Of a stretch of 64,000 nucleotides of DNA, positions 12,473 to 24,460 are shown one piece after another. The notes beneath the pieces were generated by a model. That model did no database searches. It was not told the origin of the DNA and worked only from the letters and a program-made list of their open reading frames with translations. Within the stretch, counting starts at the first letter, position 1. The number at the start of each line of letters is the position of its first letter. The stretch is taken from contig NC_091046.1 of the NCBI RefSeq assembly GCF_963966145.1, forward strand, positions 12,896,001-12,960,000. The letters run 5' to 3'. This stretch comes from Tenebrio molitor (Eukaryota; Arthropoda; Insecta; Coleoptera; Tenebrionidae). Made by a program: the position numbers and the translations under genes.

Positions 12473-15400
12473 TTTTTTTAAATGACTTCCCGAACATGAT
12501 GTCATGATGTCAAAGTTTTTTACATCTATTATAAATCACCCTGCATAAATTATTAAAATACGTACCATGGATTTGTTAAAAATTAGTTTAACCAAAACAA
12601 ATTTTAGTGTTAATATATGAGATGAATGATTTCAATTGACTTCGATTTACATGAAAAAAGATTTATTTCTATTACTACTGAGGAAAACGCAACCGCTGAT
12701 GATAATAGAAGATAATAATAGAATATCATAGAACAGATACTTATAGAATTAATTATAAGATGTCTCTTGGGCATTGCTCGGTTAATAAAACATTTATTTG
12801 TGCACAGTTCCAATGAATTTGAACTTAAGAATTCTAAAACACAAAGAACAATGCAGTTCCTACCTTGGTGTATCGAAATAATGGCATAATATCTATAAAC
12901 TGAATGCACAGTGTTAATTGCCTATGTTCGACTTTGAGATTGGACACCCGGTATGTGGGTAGAACTTTATTTGCTGTTTATGTCATTTTGCCAACGTTAA
13001 TTAATTTTTACGCCAACTATGTGTAAATAATAGAAATGTTTTTTGTGATTCTGTCAATTTTATTTTTTACAGTTTGAAATAAGACAATTGATACCAGTTA
13101 ACAAATTGATAAGTGCGTAACGTAAAAACGTACAACTTTAGAATTTGAGATACGCACGAATATGTGTCACTGTGCGAATTCTGCTTATGAGAAATGCCAG
13201 TATCCAATTCTTCTGAACCTGTCGTACATTCTGTTTGATATTTGTATTGTAGAGGTGGAAATGAAAAATACTTCGCAGATATTAAAAATTATAACGGCGA
13301 TATTAAAGCAATACATTCTCTTCTTCGGTATACGTTTTGTAGCAGTTTCTTCCAGAAATAACTTAACAGTACTGAAATAAATTTGCGTACATACTACAAA
13401 ATTGTTATCGAAAGGCTAAAATTATTCAAACCGTTTGAAATTGTTGAAATTTCGTCTTGCAAATACACATCTAGTTATTTATTTTTATTTGTAATTCCGG
13501 CGCCCATTCTATCGTAGTTGAAATGCAAAAAGCGCATATATCGATAGGTCTGAATTTTCCCAACAACGCACTAAATTTTATCCTGATTTTGATGGACTCG
13601 CTTAGTCACAGTGCCGTTCCATTATAGAACGGAAAGGAATTTTTAAAGGTATTCCATTTCCTCGTCTGCAGTGTGCATGGCACATGACATTTTTTCGTAG
13701 TTCGAATATCTGAGATCCGGTATACATTACAAGGCGATGCATTATGCATTAGAAAACTAGTTTGTCGCACATATATGTATGTCAGAAGAGAAAAATTTTG
13801 CACATCAGCATTATTTGAAATTAAATGCATAATCTTACAGGGTGTTATGAAAATTTGTATCGATCAAAACCTAACCAAATGCGGTTTAAAGAGAATTGGT
13901 TTTTTTTTTTAGTCTGTTCAAGTGCTCAATAGGTAATCATATAATTCATAATTACCTTAACAGTATTTTATACCAATAAATAAATAAATGAGATGGTGAC
14001 GATGATCTGACAATTATTGCAAGACAGCGGGTCTTATTATGCATTTCAGTGCTACAGAATTTATTTTGCAGTGTAATAAAGTAAGGAAAAATGATGTATT
14101 TCGTAATATAAAAATATTCAGACAAGAAGATTTTTATTTTTAATCGCGCATTTTTTGTTTTATCTTTTCTAGCTACAATTTCATTATATATTTTTTCATT
14201 TCTTGACTGTAGGTACACAACTAGGATCTGAAATTGATAAGTTAAGAGCTGGGAGCTATTAATTCAATGAAATGTCAATGAAAATCTTTCTGTTTACCAC
14301 CTTCGATCTAGAGAGATCTTGCTAAGGGTTAGTCAATCATTTGAATTAAAAACTTATGGAGTGGAAACTCAAACCCTCCGCAAATGTTGTGTAAACACCC
14401 AATACAAAATGTTATAGCAACAGTTTTCGGGATTCAGAGACTTCCTCAGACACTCGTTTTTGATTGTATTTTTACCACGTGAACAGAATGTAACAGAAGA
14501 ATATTATGGTAAATTAATTTTCCAAGTATGATACCATCTATGAAAGATAAGGAGGGAAATTGTTATTTGAAAATAATGCTCTGATTCAAAAAAGGTGCAC
14601 GTCTATGGACACCATCGTCAACTGTAGCTTCAATGTTCATTATTGGTTTCCTAGAATAAAAATAATTCCTGTGTGGTACTCATTTTCCAGACGTAGGCTG
14701 AGGTAAATGAGTGGCCTGAGACACAATTTTTTTTATAGAGGCATCAACGGACTTTACCAGTGTTATACTCAATGCATCAAATCAATAAGGTGATTATGTT
14801 GGTGAATAAAACGATTTGAATTTTGCTTCAACACCAGATACAGTAAATAACGAGTCACTTGTGTAATAACTGCTTATTTGAACCTACATTAATTGCCCTG
14901 ATTGCTCTGTTAAAATTACCAATGTCTGCCTGATAGGAATTTAATTACATTTTAAAAATAATGTTGTAAAAATTAGAGTTGCTTGCTTATTTATTTTAAT
15001 TATTTTAATTTTTTAGACTTGTAACGGGAGAGTAATAATTGGCTTAAGCACGGTTAATTATTTCGTTTTATAGAAGAACAGATTTTTTATTATAATATAA
15101 CACATTCTTTTTTCTTGTGCAGTTTTTAATATTTCCCTTGCATGCTGCTGACAGCAACTTATCATGCCGTTGATGGATACGCCTGGGGTCCTAAATCTAT
15201 TTCGATCCGTTATTCGAAGCTCCTTTGGAGGTTAAAAGGAGGCAGGATGCTAACGCAGCTCAGCCGACAACTTCATTGTTCTTATACTTTGCTTTCCCTG
15301 CGTTGACCCAACTGCTTCGGGGTACAGCTATAAGTTTAAAGCTCCCACAACATGACTTATTGCCTTATTGAAACATACAGGCTTCCGTACAAAAACAAAT

Positions 15401-16850
15401 TATCGTATCTTCATTGAAATTTACCCAACGTTTCAAGCTAGCGATTTCTTTCTACCCTGTCCTGGTGCCCAATTGAAAGCAACAAAATCGATTTTAATTA
15501 AAATACTGTGATAAACAATATTTTAATACAACATTAATTCTCCGACGTGAATAATTATTTCAAATAATTTCGAATAACAAATCTGAATGGAAGTTTTTAC
15601 ACAATGTGAAATCGTATTGTTCCTGTTTTCTGTTTCACGGTCTGAAATTTTTGGAGCTGAAATGTAATCGTCCCATCGAATTTTCAGACACATCCGCCTC
15701 ATGACGTCAAATTCTCTATACAAGATCGACGCTTTATGCAAACGCTTTCAAGAGGCTTCTCGTTTCTTTAATAAGATTGGCGTCTAGAACAAAAATCGTG
15801 CACCTCGAACCCTAAACTCATATCACATTTGCAACCTTTGTTTTGCGGGATAAATCACTGCTGCGCTGGACCACTTATTCACGAATCGTTACCACCTGTA
15901 CAAGCTGAACAAAGGATCGGTGTAAAATATGATTTTTCGATTGGATTCTGCAAAGCTAGCAATCTTAAACTTCCGGTAAATTCACAGTCGTAGTTGTTAC
16001 CAATGAATATACAAACATTTTTATGGCAAATAATTTTTCTCATCTTACTGGATACTGAGGTTGAAAATAAAATTGGCTTCCGGAGAAAATTACGATATGC
16101 TCAACTTCTGTCGTAAAGAGAATAATATCTGATGCTGGTAATAAATTACGATCCGAGACTGCTCTCTCCAATTATTAGTAAAACAGGTATGTATTAAAAA
16201 CATGTAACTACGTTATTTAATATGCTTTTTGATTACAGTTCTTTGACTAGGTAAATTAAATTATTACAACAGCTGGAACTAAAGAAATAGTTTCATCACA
16301 ACCTCCTAATAAAAATAGTTTTAATAGACCGAAAGTATTGTACTTTGATCTATAATTAATTTTTCCAATTTCTTATTATTCATTAATAAGCTTAGAAAAT
16401 GTTTCACCCAATTTATATTTAATAATAAATCCTGAATCGCCTACAAAATACCATATTGCGTCTTTAATAACGACTGTTTAATTACTTTATTATGAATCAA
16501 ATTCATTGATCTGCTATCCTCTCATTACCAAGAATATTTTTCACGTATCGATTATAGCTATTTAATTATTTTTTGTATATGCCATTTTATTTTGGCTGGT
16601 ATCATCGTAATAGCATTGCTATATTGCTTTCTGCGAACAACTTTATTAAGTATATTTATGGAATATTTCAAATTTTCACCGAAACAAATTCGACAAGGAA
16701 TATATTTACTGGTCTTGATAAGAGCAAAAAAATTGATGATATAGTAGCAATATGACTTCAATGTATGCCTGATAATTCAAATTTTAAACATTCATTTCTC
16801 ATTTCTCTGAAAATATATTTTTCTCTAGTGAAAAACAAAACTAAAGATTT
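12473..16850. other. Intergenic sequence with solitary transposon tips
   Basis: No gene recognised. ACACCCGGTAT at about 12942-12952 and ACAGGGTGTTATGA at about 13840 look like single ends of MITE families; the first matches, in reverse, the end at 59615. A less A/T-rich stretch at 15140-15360 has no long frame. Otherwise nothing is evident. Confidence 0.4.
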
Positions 16851-16860
16851 TGTTAAGATA

Positions 16861-16976
16861 CAGAAGAGATTGAAGAGGATATATTCGCTGCTCGTTATTG
16901 GATGCTTAAACTGGACATTCCAGGAAACTTAAAGAAGAAACGAAGAGAAACAACTTTAAGAGAAAAAGAAACATGA
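16861..16976 (+). other. Exon-like coding fragment, identity unknown
   Basis: A frame entered around 16860, with a possible AG acceptor ending at 16863, reads about 38 codons rich in Glu and Lys. It includes EEIEEDIFAARYWMLKLDIP and closes with KKKRRETTLREKET and TGA at 16974-16976. Codon use and the charge pattern look coding, unlike the surrounding poly-A/T sequence, and ATTAAA follows about 15 bases later. No upstream partner exon was found and the acceptor lacks a good pyrimidine tract. It may be a terminal exon, a decayed transposon piece, or chance. Confidence 0.25.
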
Positions 16977-18210
16977 CTAAGTTGAATTTAAATTAAAGTC
17001 CTGATGTTCTAATTTTATTTGTTTTATGTCGTAGCTTTAACAGTGAAACGGAATATGTATATTCTACATCTAACCACTTCATTAAATATTTATGTTTCGT
17101 TTAAAAAATATGTAATTTTTCTATTCGGTTTATATTACAGTTTTTACAGTTTGGAGTAATAAATTATGATAAATATGATTAAAATGTAAGAGCCGGATTC
17201 TTAAACGAGGGAATAATGAATGTGATAATTATGGAAGAAAACACAGATTAATTACGAATTAAATACGAATTAATTATGTACTGATTTTGTAGACGAAGCA
17301 GTGTTAAAATTGATATGTGTTTAAACGTTTTATTATGAGCATATCTGGATCGCATTTGTAGTTTCTTGTGGTAGTTAAACTTTAAATGGGAACTAAACAG
17401 GATTTTAACGACATCAGTGACTGGACCGATATGAGTTTATGTAAAAGAAAATGTGTTATTGTTTTGTCTGACTATCGAAACGTTGATCAATAAATAATAG
17501 TGTTTCTGAAAATATTGCTAATACTTTATGAAAGCACAGCAAAGAATGTCCTTTCATATTGTGTTTAAACTTAAAAACAAACAAATTAAAAAGTTGGGTG
17601 AAATATCCGAGCTGTCGTGTTAAGCCTTGACAGGAAATATTATAAATGATCTTATTTCGCTCTGGTATTTGCAAATTTATACAAATACTTTTGTGGGCAC
17701 TTGGGAAATACACGAAATAAGCGAGCAAGAAAAACATCCGTGGTAATGGCAAAAGCATACAGAATGGCGCGCGATGTATGGAAATGCTATTTAGGTTAAA
17801 TTTTAACAAAGGATGGAGGGTGCTCCAGTTAGCAGTACATATATTATTTTTTACTCAGTTGCAGCTTTTTTATTGTGTACTCGTATGTATATCAGCAAGT
17901 TTTAGAGATATAATATAAATATTCATTGATTTACTCATTAAACATTGATCTCAGTTAATCTGATGCGTAATTCAACGTACATTTTATTGAAAACATTTTG
18001 TTTATATTTGTTTAAAAAATATAACAGTTTGAAGTTGTAAAGATGTTTTTACCTATTTATCAGCAATAATAATTTTTTTCTATCATTATCTGTTCAATTC
18101 ATATTTTATTTACACAGATGCGGATTTTTACGTCTTACACCAAAGCGATTAACAATTACATATGTCAATAAAGTTAACTAAATATATAGTAACAGCTATG
18201 TTATACATAT
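16977..18210. other. Intergenic AT-rich sequence
   Basis: No gene or paired repeat recognised. A 117-codon minus frame at 17456-17809 has no motif or composition that supports it. Confidence 0.4.
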
Positions 18211-18440
18211 GTACGGTTGGCTTCAAAAAAAAAACGGGAACTGTCAGAAAAAGTTCTGTCAGATTTTATTAAATTTTTATAGTTTGAAACGGCCTTTTAG
18301 AATTTAGGTTAAAAAAATGCACTTATGTGTCAGAAATACTACTGTCAAACAGACACAAATTGACATAAATTGACAAATTAAATTTTCAGTTCACATTAGG
18401 TCGAATTTCATTTCCCGTTTTTTTTTAAGCCAACTGTATG
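18211..18440. mobile_element. MITE with GTTGGCTT-(A)n-CGGGAA ends (230 bp)
   Basis: Left GTACGGTTGGCTTC plus an A-run and CGGGAA; right the complement TTTCCCG, a T-run and AAGCCAACTGTA. Arms pair over about 30 bp. TA lies at both tips. The interior has repeated TGACAAAT/TGTCAG words and no frame. Non-autonomous DNA transposon. Confidence 0.7.
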
Positions 18441-18500
18441 TGAATATGAATACAAATTAACATTTTATTAAAAAAAAATAGTATATTACATATATCCATG

Positions 18501-18600
18501 AGAGTAGAAGTGAGTTTCTTTTGTGCTAGGCCCAGAGTTTGAACACCGAGACGAAGTCGAGGTCGACAACTGAGTGAAGCACAAGAAACCTTCTGCTCTG
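18501..18600 (+). repeat. Palindromic repeat, family copy 1
   Basis: Arms AGAGTAGAAGTGAGTTTCTT...TTGTGCT and the loose complement at 18572-18600 enclose GAGACGAAGTCGAGGTCG. The same unit, by eye roughly 80 percent identical, occurs reversed at 56543-56642, so it is a dispersed repeat. No coding potential. Confidence 0.65.
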
Positions 18601-19379
18601 AATGATATAGACTATTTTACCTTCAAGCGGATCACAAAAAAAATCGGACATGAATTCACCAGTAATTTCTACTTTCCTTGTTATTGGTACTTGAAGTTTC
18701 GATAATATTAATAAAGCCTACAATGCCTATCCGATATACTTTCTGCAAATTTCTATGTTAAACTTTCCGAAAATGGTGATGATCGCGATTTATAACTTTT
18801 TAGTATCCTGAACTTTTACTAAGCCAGCGAACCCAAATCTTCGATATCTCTTATTATTAAATTGGTGATTTCATCGCATGTACAAGCGCCATAACTACAA
18901 CAATAATTTATAATTCTTTTTCTAGGGAACTCCGAAATTTTACCTTTGAACCCAGAGGCTTTTCATCACGAGCATTATGTAGAAATCTATGATCGCACTT
19001 TTCGGGATTTTTGTGAGATTATTTCCTTCATGTGTCTAGCAACCAATTGCGTGACCAATCAAAACGAGAAAACAAAAAATAACCCGATAAAATTTCTCTA
19101 AAATGCACACTGTGCAATAATCGGATAAAAAATGTCGGTACCTAAGTATCTACCTGATTTTTTTTTAAATAAATTATTTTGATAATAATAATTCGTCTTC
19201 TGATCTCATTTATGGATGTTTTCGTTCATTAGCAAAAAATGTTACGATAAAAATTTTTGCACTTGGGATATAATATGTGATTAAATCCTGCATAGAGTTT
19301 GCCGGGATCTATGTCAATTTGGGCTATTTTTGATTTTGACATCTCAGTCATCTGACATCCATAGTCACGCCCACACGAG

Positions 19380-21297
19380 GTGACTCGTGTTACACCACAG
19401 GGGAACCGGTTAAATATTAGGTAATAATTTCGTTATTTCGCTTTTTAGGGGCTTTTTTTAATGGCGATATTTTAATTATTGAATATTTCGTGTAATTGAT
19501 AAATAAATCGTGAAAAATGCTTCAAATAACTTTACATTTCAGTCGGTCGAGCTGTCTGTGGACACTTCTACTCCTAGGGCCAGAAAGATTTTGTCTTTCC
19601 TATCTTGTTCTCTCTTCACGGCCTAGAGTTTATCGGAGTTGGGTAAGTCGTCTGAATGTACCGTTAACTTACCTTTCCCTTTTATTTGGATTCCAATTCC
19701 ATAAATTTCCCTCACCTTCTCTCGTCTCTAGACATTTTTTCTTTTCTTCCTTCGTGGACCTCTCCGTCCTACTTACTTCCCCCATTGACGGCTCTCTTCG
19801 TCTCCCGAAACACCTGGAGATGGTCTCGATCGACGGTTCTCTCGACGATCGACGGCGTAGGCATTTTGGTTCTTTTGTTTTGATTTTCCTAACCTATCTC
19901 GGCCCCGCTTTCGCGCGTCGAAAACTCTACAACGCACGCACCTGTCGGTTCTCGATTTTCTTTCTGTCGACAGCCGTTAAGGTCTGTTTTCCTTCACCGA
20001 GACTGGTTAGACTTTTTTGGGGTAGGTGATAAATTCTCGTTTCGATGGCGCTCTTACTTTTTCGTTAAAGTACCGTGACTGGGTGAACTTCGTGGCAGCG
20101 TTTTCTTGTGTATCGCACCGATTTTCGGGATTCTCACGAAGTCTCCTGTGCCCGTCAGAAGAGTTGTGTGGTTCTCCGTTTCGTGCTGGATAGCATTCCT
20201 TTTAGAACCCTAACTCTGTCGGAATTTCCGGATCATGGGAGTCACGGACTTTTTTCTTTGGATTTCTTTTGGAATCTCTTTTGGGACCTCTTTTGGGATC
20301 TCTTTTGAGTCTCTCTTTTTTACTGGGAGGATTCATCTTTCCTATCCTTTTCATTTTCGCCCTGCCGAACCGGACCAGCGCCCAGGGAGGACACGCGCGG
20401 ACCCTTCGCCTCTACCGGAGCCAGCAGCGGCCTCAAATGCAGCAACACAGCCGTGTAAACCTTCTCAGGACGCCCAAGGACAACGCCGAGAGGCTCAGCT
20501 CAGATCGTTCCGTCTGAATTTCGAACCTTCCGGAACAGAGCCTCCATTTTGTTCGCGTCGAGGTGCGGGTTATCTCCGTCTTTCGAGGCCGCAGTTCTTT
20601 TTTATCTCACTGTCTCTTTCCCGTTGTGTCGCGTATTTGTGTGATTTTATTTGGAAAATTTCTTTATTTGTAAATCCAAACCCGGTAACTTCCGAGTTGA
20701 GTTTCGGTTTGATACCATTTGTTTTGCGGTCGCACCGAAAGCTTGTATGTACAAGTATCGTCGGCGGCTGACCCGGGAATTTCATTTTAGTTTATTTTTT
20801 TTACTCGTTCAGTTACCGGTCAGGACCATTTACGTCTGCATTTTTATTTTGTTTATATTGTTTATTGTCGCATTTGTATTTTAGCTTTATCGCTAACATC
20901 ACTACATTACCACCCCCTTGTATTTTAAGTTAATTGTTTCCGGAGGAAACATCAAGCAATAATTTATTTTGCATTTTAAAATCAATTGTTAATTTTACAT
21001 CATTCATTATTGTACATACATCACTGTACCAGGGAATTTCTCTTAATTTTGGTTAACTTGGACACGTGTGTTTCATTACGGGTATCGGCCCTGGAGTGCC
21101 ATCGGATGCGGATACTCCCGAAACAGCAGTGCCTGAGGAGCCTGGCGCCCTTACCGTCTTGTTTTTTGGGTCAGGTTGATTCGTTCCCTTACCCCGCCCC
21201 AAGACTGAGCTACCGGCGGCAATTGCCAACAGCCGACCCAAACCAAACAAAGTGTTGAAATTACCGTGGCAGGTTATTATCAAGCAATTTTTCCTTA
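19380..21297. other. GC- and pyrimidine-rich block of unknown nature
   Basis: Much richer in C, G and CpG than its surroundings, with overlapping open frames in several phases (up to 178 codons at 20235-20771) that show no known motif, so none is called. It includes a short direct repeat of a TCTTTTGGGA(C/T)C unit at about 20262-20310, a proline- and glutamine-rich reading at 20360-20520, and a stop-broken reading at 21070-21290 that includes SDADTPETAVPEEPGA. A CACGAGGTGACTCGTG palindrome marks the left edge. It could be the 5' region and first ORF of a retroelement, or an imported segment. No TG...CA boundaries with a target duplication could be fixed. Confidence 0.35.
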
Positions 21298-21397
21298 TAC
21301 CGAACTGTAGTTACGTTATGGTACCGAAAATTATTACCATCCATTTTATTTTATTAGAGTCTATTGGACTCCTACCACTAACGGCTACCATACACTA

Positions 21398-22179
21398 ATG
21401 GTTGGTTCATAGACGAAGAATAAGGAATAACGCTTAAGATAAAAAGTTGAACTTACGGACTAGCGTGTAACCGTTCAAGAAAACAGAATAAGTAATAAGG
21501 TGTAAAGGATAGCTAGCAAAGTTGGTTAACTTTTATCTTTATTCCTTAAGCGTTAAGACTTATTCTGTTGGCGCATGCCCTTACAATTTTACATTTCAAG
21601 TTGATTTAAAATCCAAAGACAATGGAAGATCTTTCCTTTCTGTGTCTTCCCTTCTAGCCTTGTGTTTGATTAGATTTTTCCCACGCAAACTAAATATTCA
21701 TACTGGCCCACTGTATGTCTCATTCGATTCATAGGCTTACTTTAAAACGTCTTCTTTTTCTCTTATTTGTCATGCTAAGATACAGACGCGTGCAAAGTAA
21801 TAGCCCCCACACTGCTAGCATATCACTCAGATAAGTGTTATTAGAAATATCAATATCCATTACTTATTAAATTATTAATGTTATCACCTCTATTAATAAA
21901 CAATACAACGAATACAACTCTGAAAATCTCTGATCCACATGTGACTTTGACAGTTCTGACACCTAACATGAACACGTGACACAACTTTTAACCATCACTT
22001 GTCACTATCACAAAACTTGAAAAAAATAGAAAGTAATTTCCCTAAATAATGGCCTCTTCCTGATTGGTTCAAACATTACACTATAATCGGTGTATGAACG
22101 CTCCAAAAGTGTTAATCCTTACACTCTATTCCTTATGCTTTGCACCTTAAGCGTTATTCTTCGTCTATGAACCAACCAT
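21398..22179. mobile_element. Inverted-repeat element, about 780 bp, with subterminal hairpin
   Basis: Ends ATGGTTGGTTCATAGACGAA and the exact complement pair over about 25 bp, and the GAATAACGCTTAAG word continues the repeat on both sides. Just inside the left end, the segment AACGCTTAAGATAAAAAGTT (about 21428) is complemented near 21526-21560, giving a subterminal hairpin. A 70-codon frame at 21522-21734 has no recognisable motif. It looks like a non-autonomous DNA transposon; the superfamily is not evident. Confidence 0.7.
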
Positions 22180-22427
22180 AAGTTTCTGCTGGATTAAAGA
22201 GTGAGTTTAACGTGTGAGTTTCATGTACTCCACATTCACATGATTTGTGAATTCACTTATCCTGTCTTATGAAACCAAGCTTCAGTAAAAAAAATTTTGT
22301 TTAAAGTTATGCATTATGAAGCGTATTTCAGGCCGTTCACAGAACTAAAATCTTTGTGTCGGATCACCAGCTGGCAGTTCCGGAACAAAAATCATGCGGT
22401 AAGGATATTAGGGTAAATTTTTTTTGA

Positions 22428-22724
22428 TGTTGTGCGGCACGTTTCTAAGAAAGACCCACTTGTTAAGATAATTGACGGAGTGTTAACCGTCGGACTCCAC
22501 GAACGCCACGTTAGCACCGCGTGGGCGATCTCGGAGGTACTCGGCGGGAACCGATGGCCCACGACGGGAGCAGGACGAAGTACCGTGCGGGAAGCACAGG
22601 GAGATACGAATCTACCAGCAAAGGGTCGACACTTGTATCGAGTCGAGGTGGAATTAAAACTCCTTGTTTTGAGACTCTGTATTTGTTTCATTAATTTACC
22701 GGCCAATCACAAATCCTGCTAACA
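22428..22724 (+). mobile_element. Possible solo LTR
   Basis: Begins TGTTGTGCGGCACG, reminiscent of BEL/Pao LTR starts, and ends CTGCTAACA. An ATTAAA near 22654 followed by a T/G-rich stretch resembles a poly(A) site with U5. It is GC-richer than its flanks and has overlapping frames on both strands without motifs. No matching target duplication is visible (TTGA against GGAG), so the call is tentative. Confidence 0.3.
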
Positions 22725-23209
22725 GGAGGGAGAGGGTTATCGCTTCATTCTTCATAATTTCCGAAACTGCATCACAAACTTCTGGAGTTCGTTTCGTTGG
22801 TCTTTTTTTTTCTAGTTATGCTTCCAGTCTGTCAAAACAATTTCGCTGTACAATCTAAACACTCCTAAAATAGTTTACAATCGATGACAACTTGTGGAAA
22901 CTATTGCTGAAATTCTTACAAATAATGTTGCACTGAATAGGACCACTCAACGTTTAGCTTACGACCGTTGTCAAATTATTCTCTATCATAAACGATTTTT
23001 GCTCAGTTGAGGAAACTGTCTTAATTTTGAAAACTGTAAACAATATGACAAGATGAAAAACGATGACGCTGACGCAAACGCAAAATTTAAGTTCAAACTG
23101 GGTGCCCACGACATACACGCATGCCAATATAACATTTTTGTCAAAGAGCTTTTGCCCAGAAATGTACGAGTACATATTTAGATATACGATACTTTTGCAC
23201 TATAACGTT

Positions 23210-24290
23210 GACATCCTACGGTGCAATTAACAAGGGACTCTTTGGAGTCCCAAGAGTAAAACCATCAGAGGCCTTATCTTATAGTTGTACTAGTCGCTCA
23301 AAATTGCCTTCACGCTTTTGTAGCTACTGTCGACACCTTGTAGAAACGTCCATCGTTGCCTTCAGTAAAATATTTGGGGGTATTTCTTGCACTATCCTTC
23401 TTCTTAACTCTTCTCGAGTACCCGATGGGGTCAAATAAACATTGTCTCGAAAGTAACCCCATAGAAATAAAATGGATTCAAATCTGGGGATCTAGCGGGC
23501 CATCGAATAGGTCCGTAAGTACCCATCCATCGAATAGGTCTGTAAGTACTGTTACAAACCCTCTTATTAAGAGGCCCGGGGTTTGTACATGACGCTGTGT
23601 AACTCCGCAGGGGGGGGGGAATAGTTTTACACATATGCTTGATTTTTAACTGGTATATTGTTCAACTGAGTTGTATGGTTCACACTGGGGATCGTTGGGT
23701 TTCCGGTGCTGGGTCGCAGGTGGACAGCTGCGTGCTCGCCCGGAGCAGTCTCCGGCTAGGGTTGATGTGGGCCGGTGGCCTTGATTATTGCTGGGTGATG
23801 GGTCCAGGTGGACCTGGGGGAGGAAACGGCGTCTCTCGTCCCCGGTGGTGGTACTGCTGACGGTGAAGCTCTTTCGGTCTGGTGACCCCCCTTGATCCGC
23901 TCAACGGCGATATATACTACGAGTGTCCCAGGGTCGATCCGCACGACGGCTATGACGCAAACCTTTTTCCCGGATTTGTCACGATTATCCTGGGACACTA
24001 ATTCGCGGCGGGTCCACCGTTGGTGTTACTTGTGCCGACAGTGTTCAAGTGATCAAATCTCTCTCTCCCCCACGCTGACCCGTCATTTGTCCTCACCAAC
24101 CGTCATACGATGGTCCTAATGTGGTCGTACATTAGACCTCGTAACAGTACCCATCAATCAATCACCAAATTGATTATTTAAAAATGCGTGCATTATGTGG
24201 TGTGGCGCCGTTCTGACGAAACACGATTCTGTACAGAAACTACTACTAGTGGCATTTCATCCAGAAAGTTCGATAATAGAGCATGATATT
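23210..24290 (-). pseudogene. Dead Tc1/mariner-like transposase, split by a solo LTR
   Basis: Two pieces of one gene flank an LTR. The right piece (24151-24290) reads FRQNGAPPHNARIF, which corresponds to the second catalytic block, usually QDGAPAH; the catalytic Asp is Asn here. The left piece (23210-23549) reads RWPARSPDLNPFYFYG, the third catalytic block, where the acidic residue after NP-x is Tyr. It then continues in a shifted frame with a TREELRRRIVQEIP segment typical of the region before the C-terminus. Stops, at least one frameshift, an internal 27-bp tandem duplication (23501-23527 repeated at 23528) and the LTR insertion all disable it. The family call is from motifs. Confidence 0.75.
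23550..24146. mobile_element. Solo LTR inserted in the transposase remnant
   Basis: Starts TGTTACAAACC and ends CCTCGTAACA, giving the standard TG...CA ends with a 6-bp inverted tip (TGTTAC/GTAACA). It is flanked by the 4-bp direct repeat GTAC (23546-23549 and 24147-24150), and the host sequence on either side rejoins within a transposase reading frame. The 597-bp body is GC-rich and carries only shadow frames. No internal region, primer site or second LTR is present, so it is a solo LTR left by recombination. Orientation is uncertain. Confidence 0.8.
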
Positions 24291-24341
24291 ATAGGAGTAC
24301 CGGTTGGGGAAACCTAAAAGGTATCTTGACCACTTGATTTC

Positions 24342-24347
24342 TTTATT
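24342..24347 (-). terminator. Poly(A) signal of the DM9 gene
   Basis: AATAAA on the minus strand, about 115 bases beyond the stop codon at 24461. It lies between the gene and the decayed transposase, so the 3' UTR probably ends before the transposon begins. Confidence 0.4.
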
Positions 24348-24460
24348 ACTTATGTGCAAATTGTTTAAACTGGGTTTTCTAACAAAAGACTCGACGACCT
24401 TGCCGTATTTATCTACGTGCGAGCGTGCAGTTTGTAAAAATAAAAAGCTTACAGTATTTG

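Noticed and set aside
19517..20771. Overlapping 170- and 178-codon plus frames
   Set aside because: Pyrimidine-rich DNA with few stops in several phases; Ser/Phe/Leu-rich readings without a domain. Kept only as an unexplained GC-rich block.
22392..22722. 104- and 96-codon frames on opposite strands
   Set aside because: They overlap a likely solo LTR and have no motif.
23756..24119. Frames of 75-80 codons on both strands in GC-rich DNA
   Set aside because: They lie within the solo LTR, which is non-coding.
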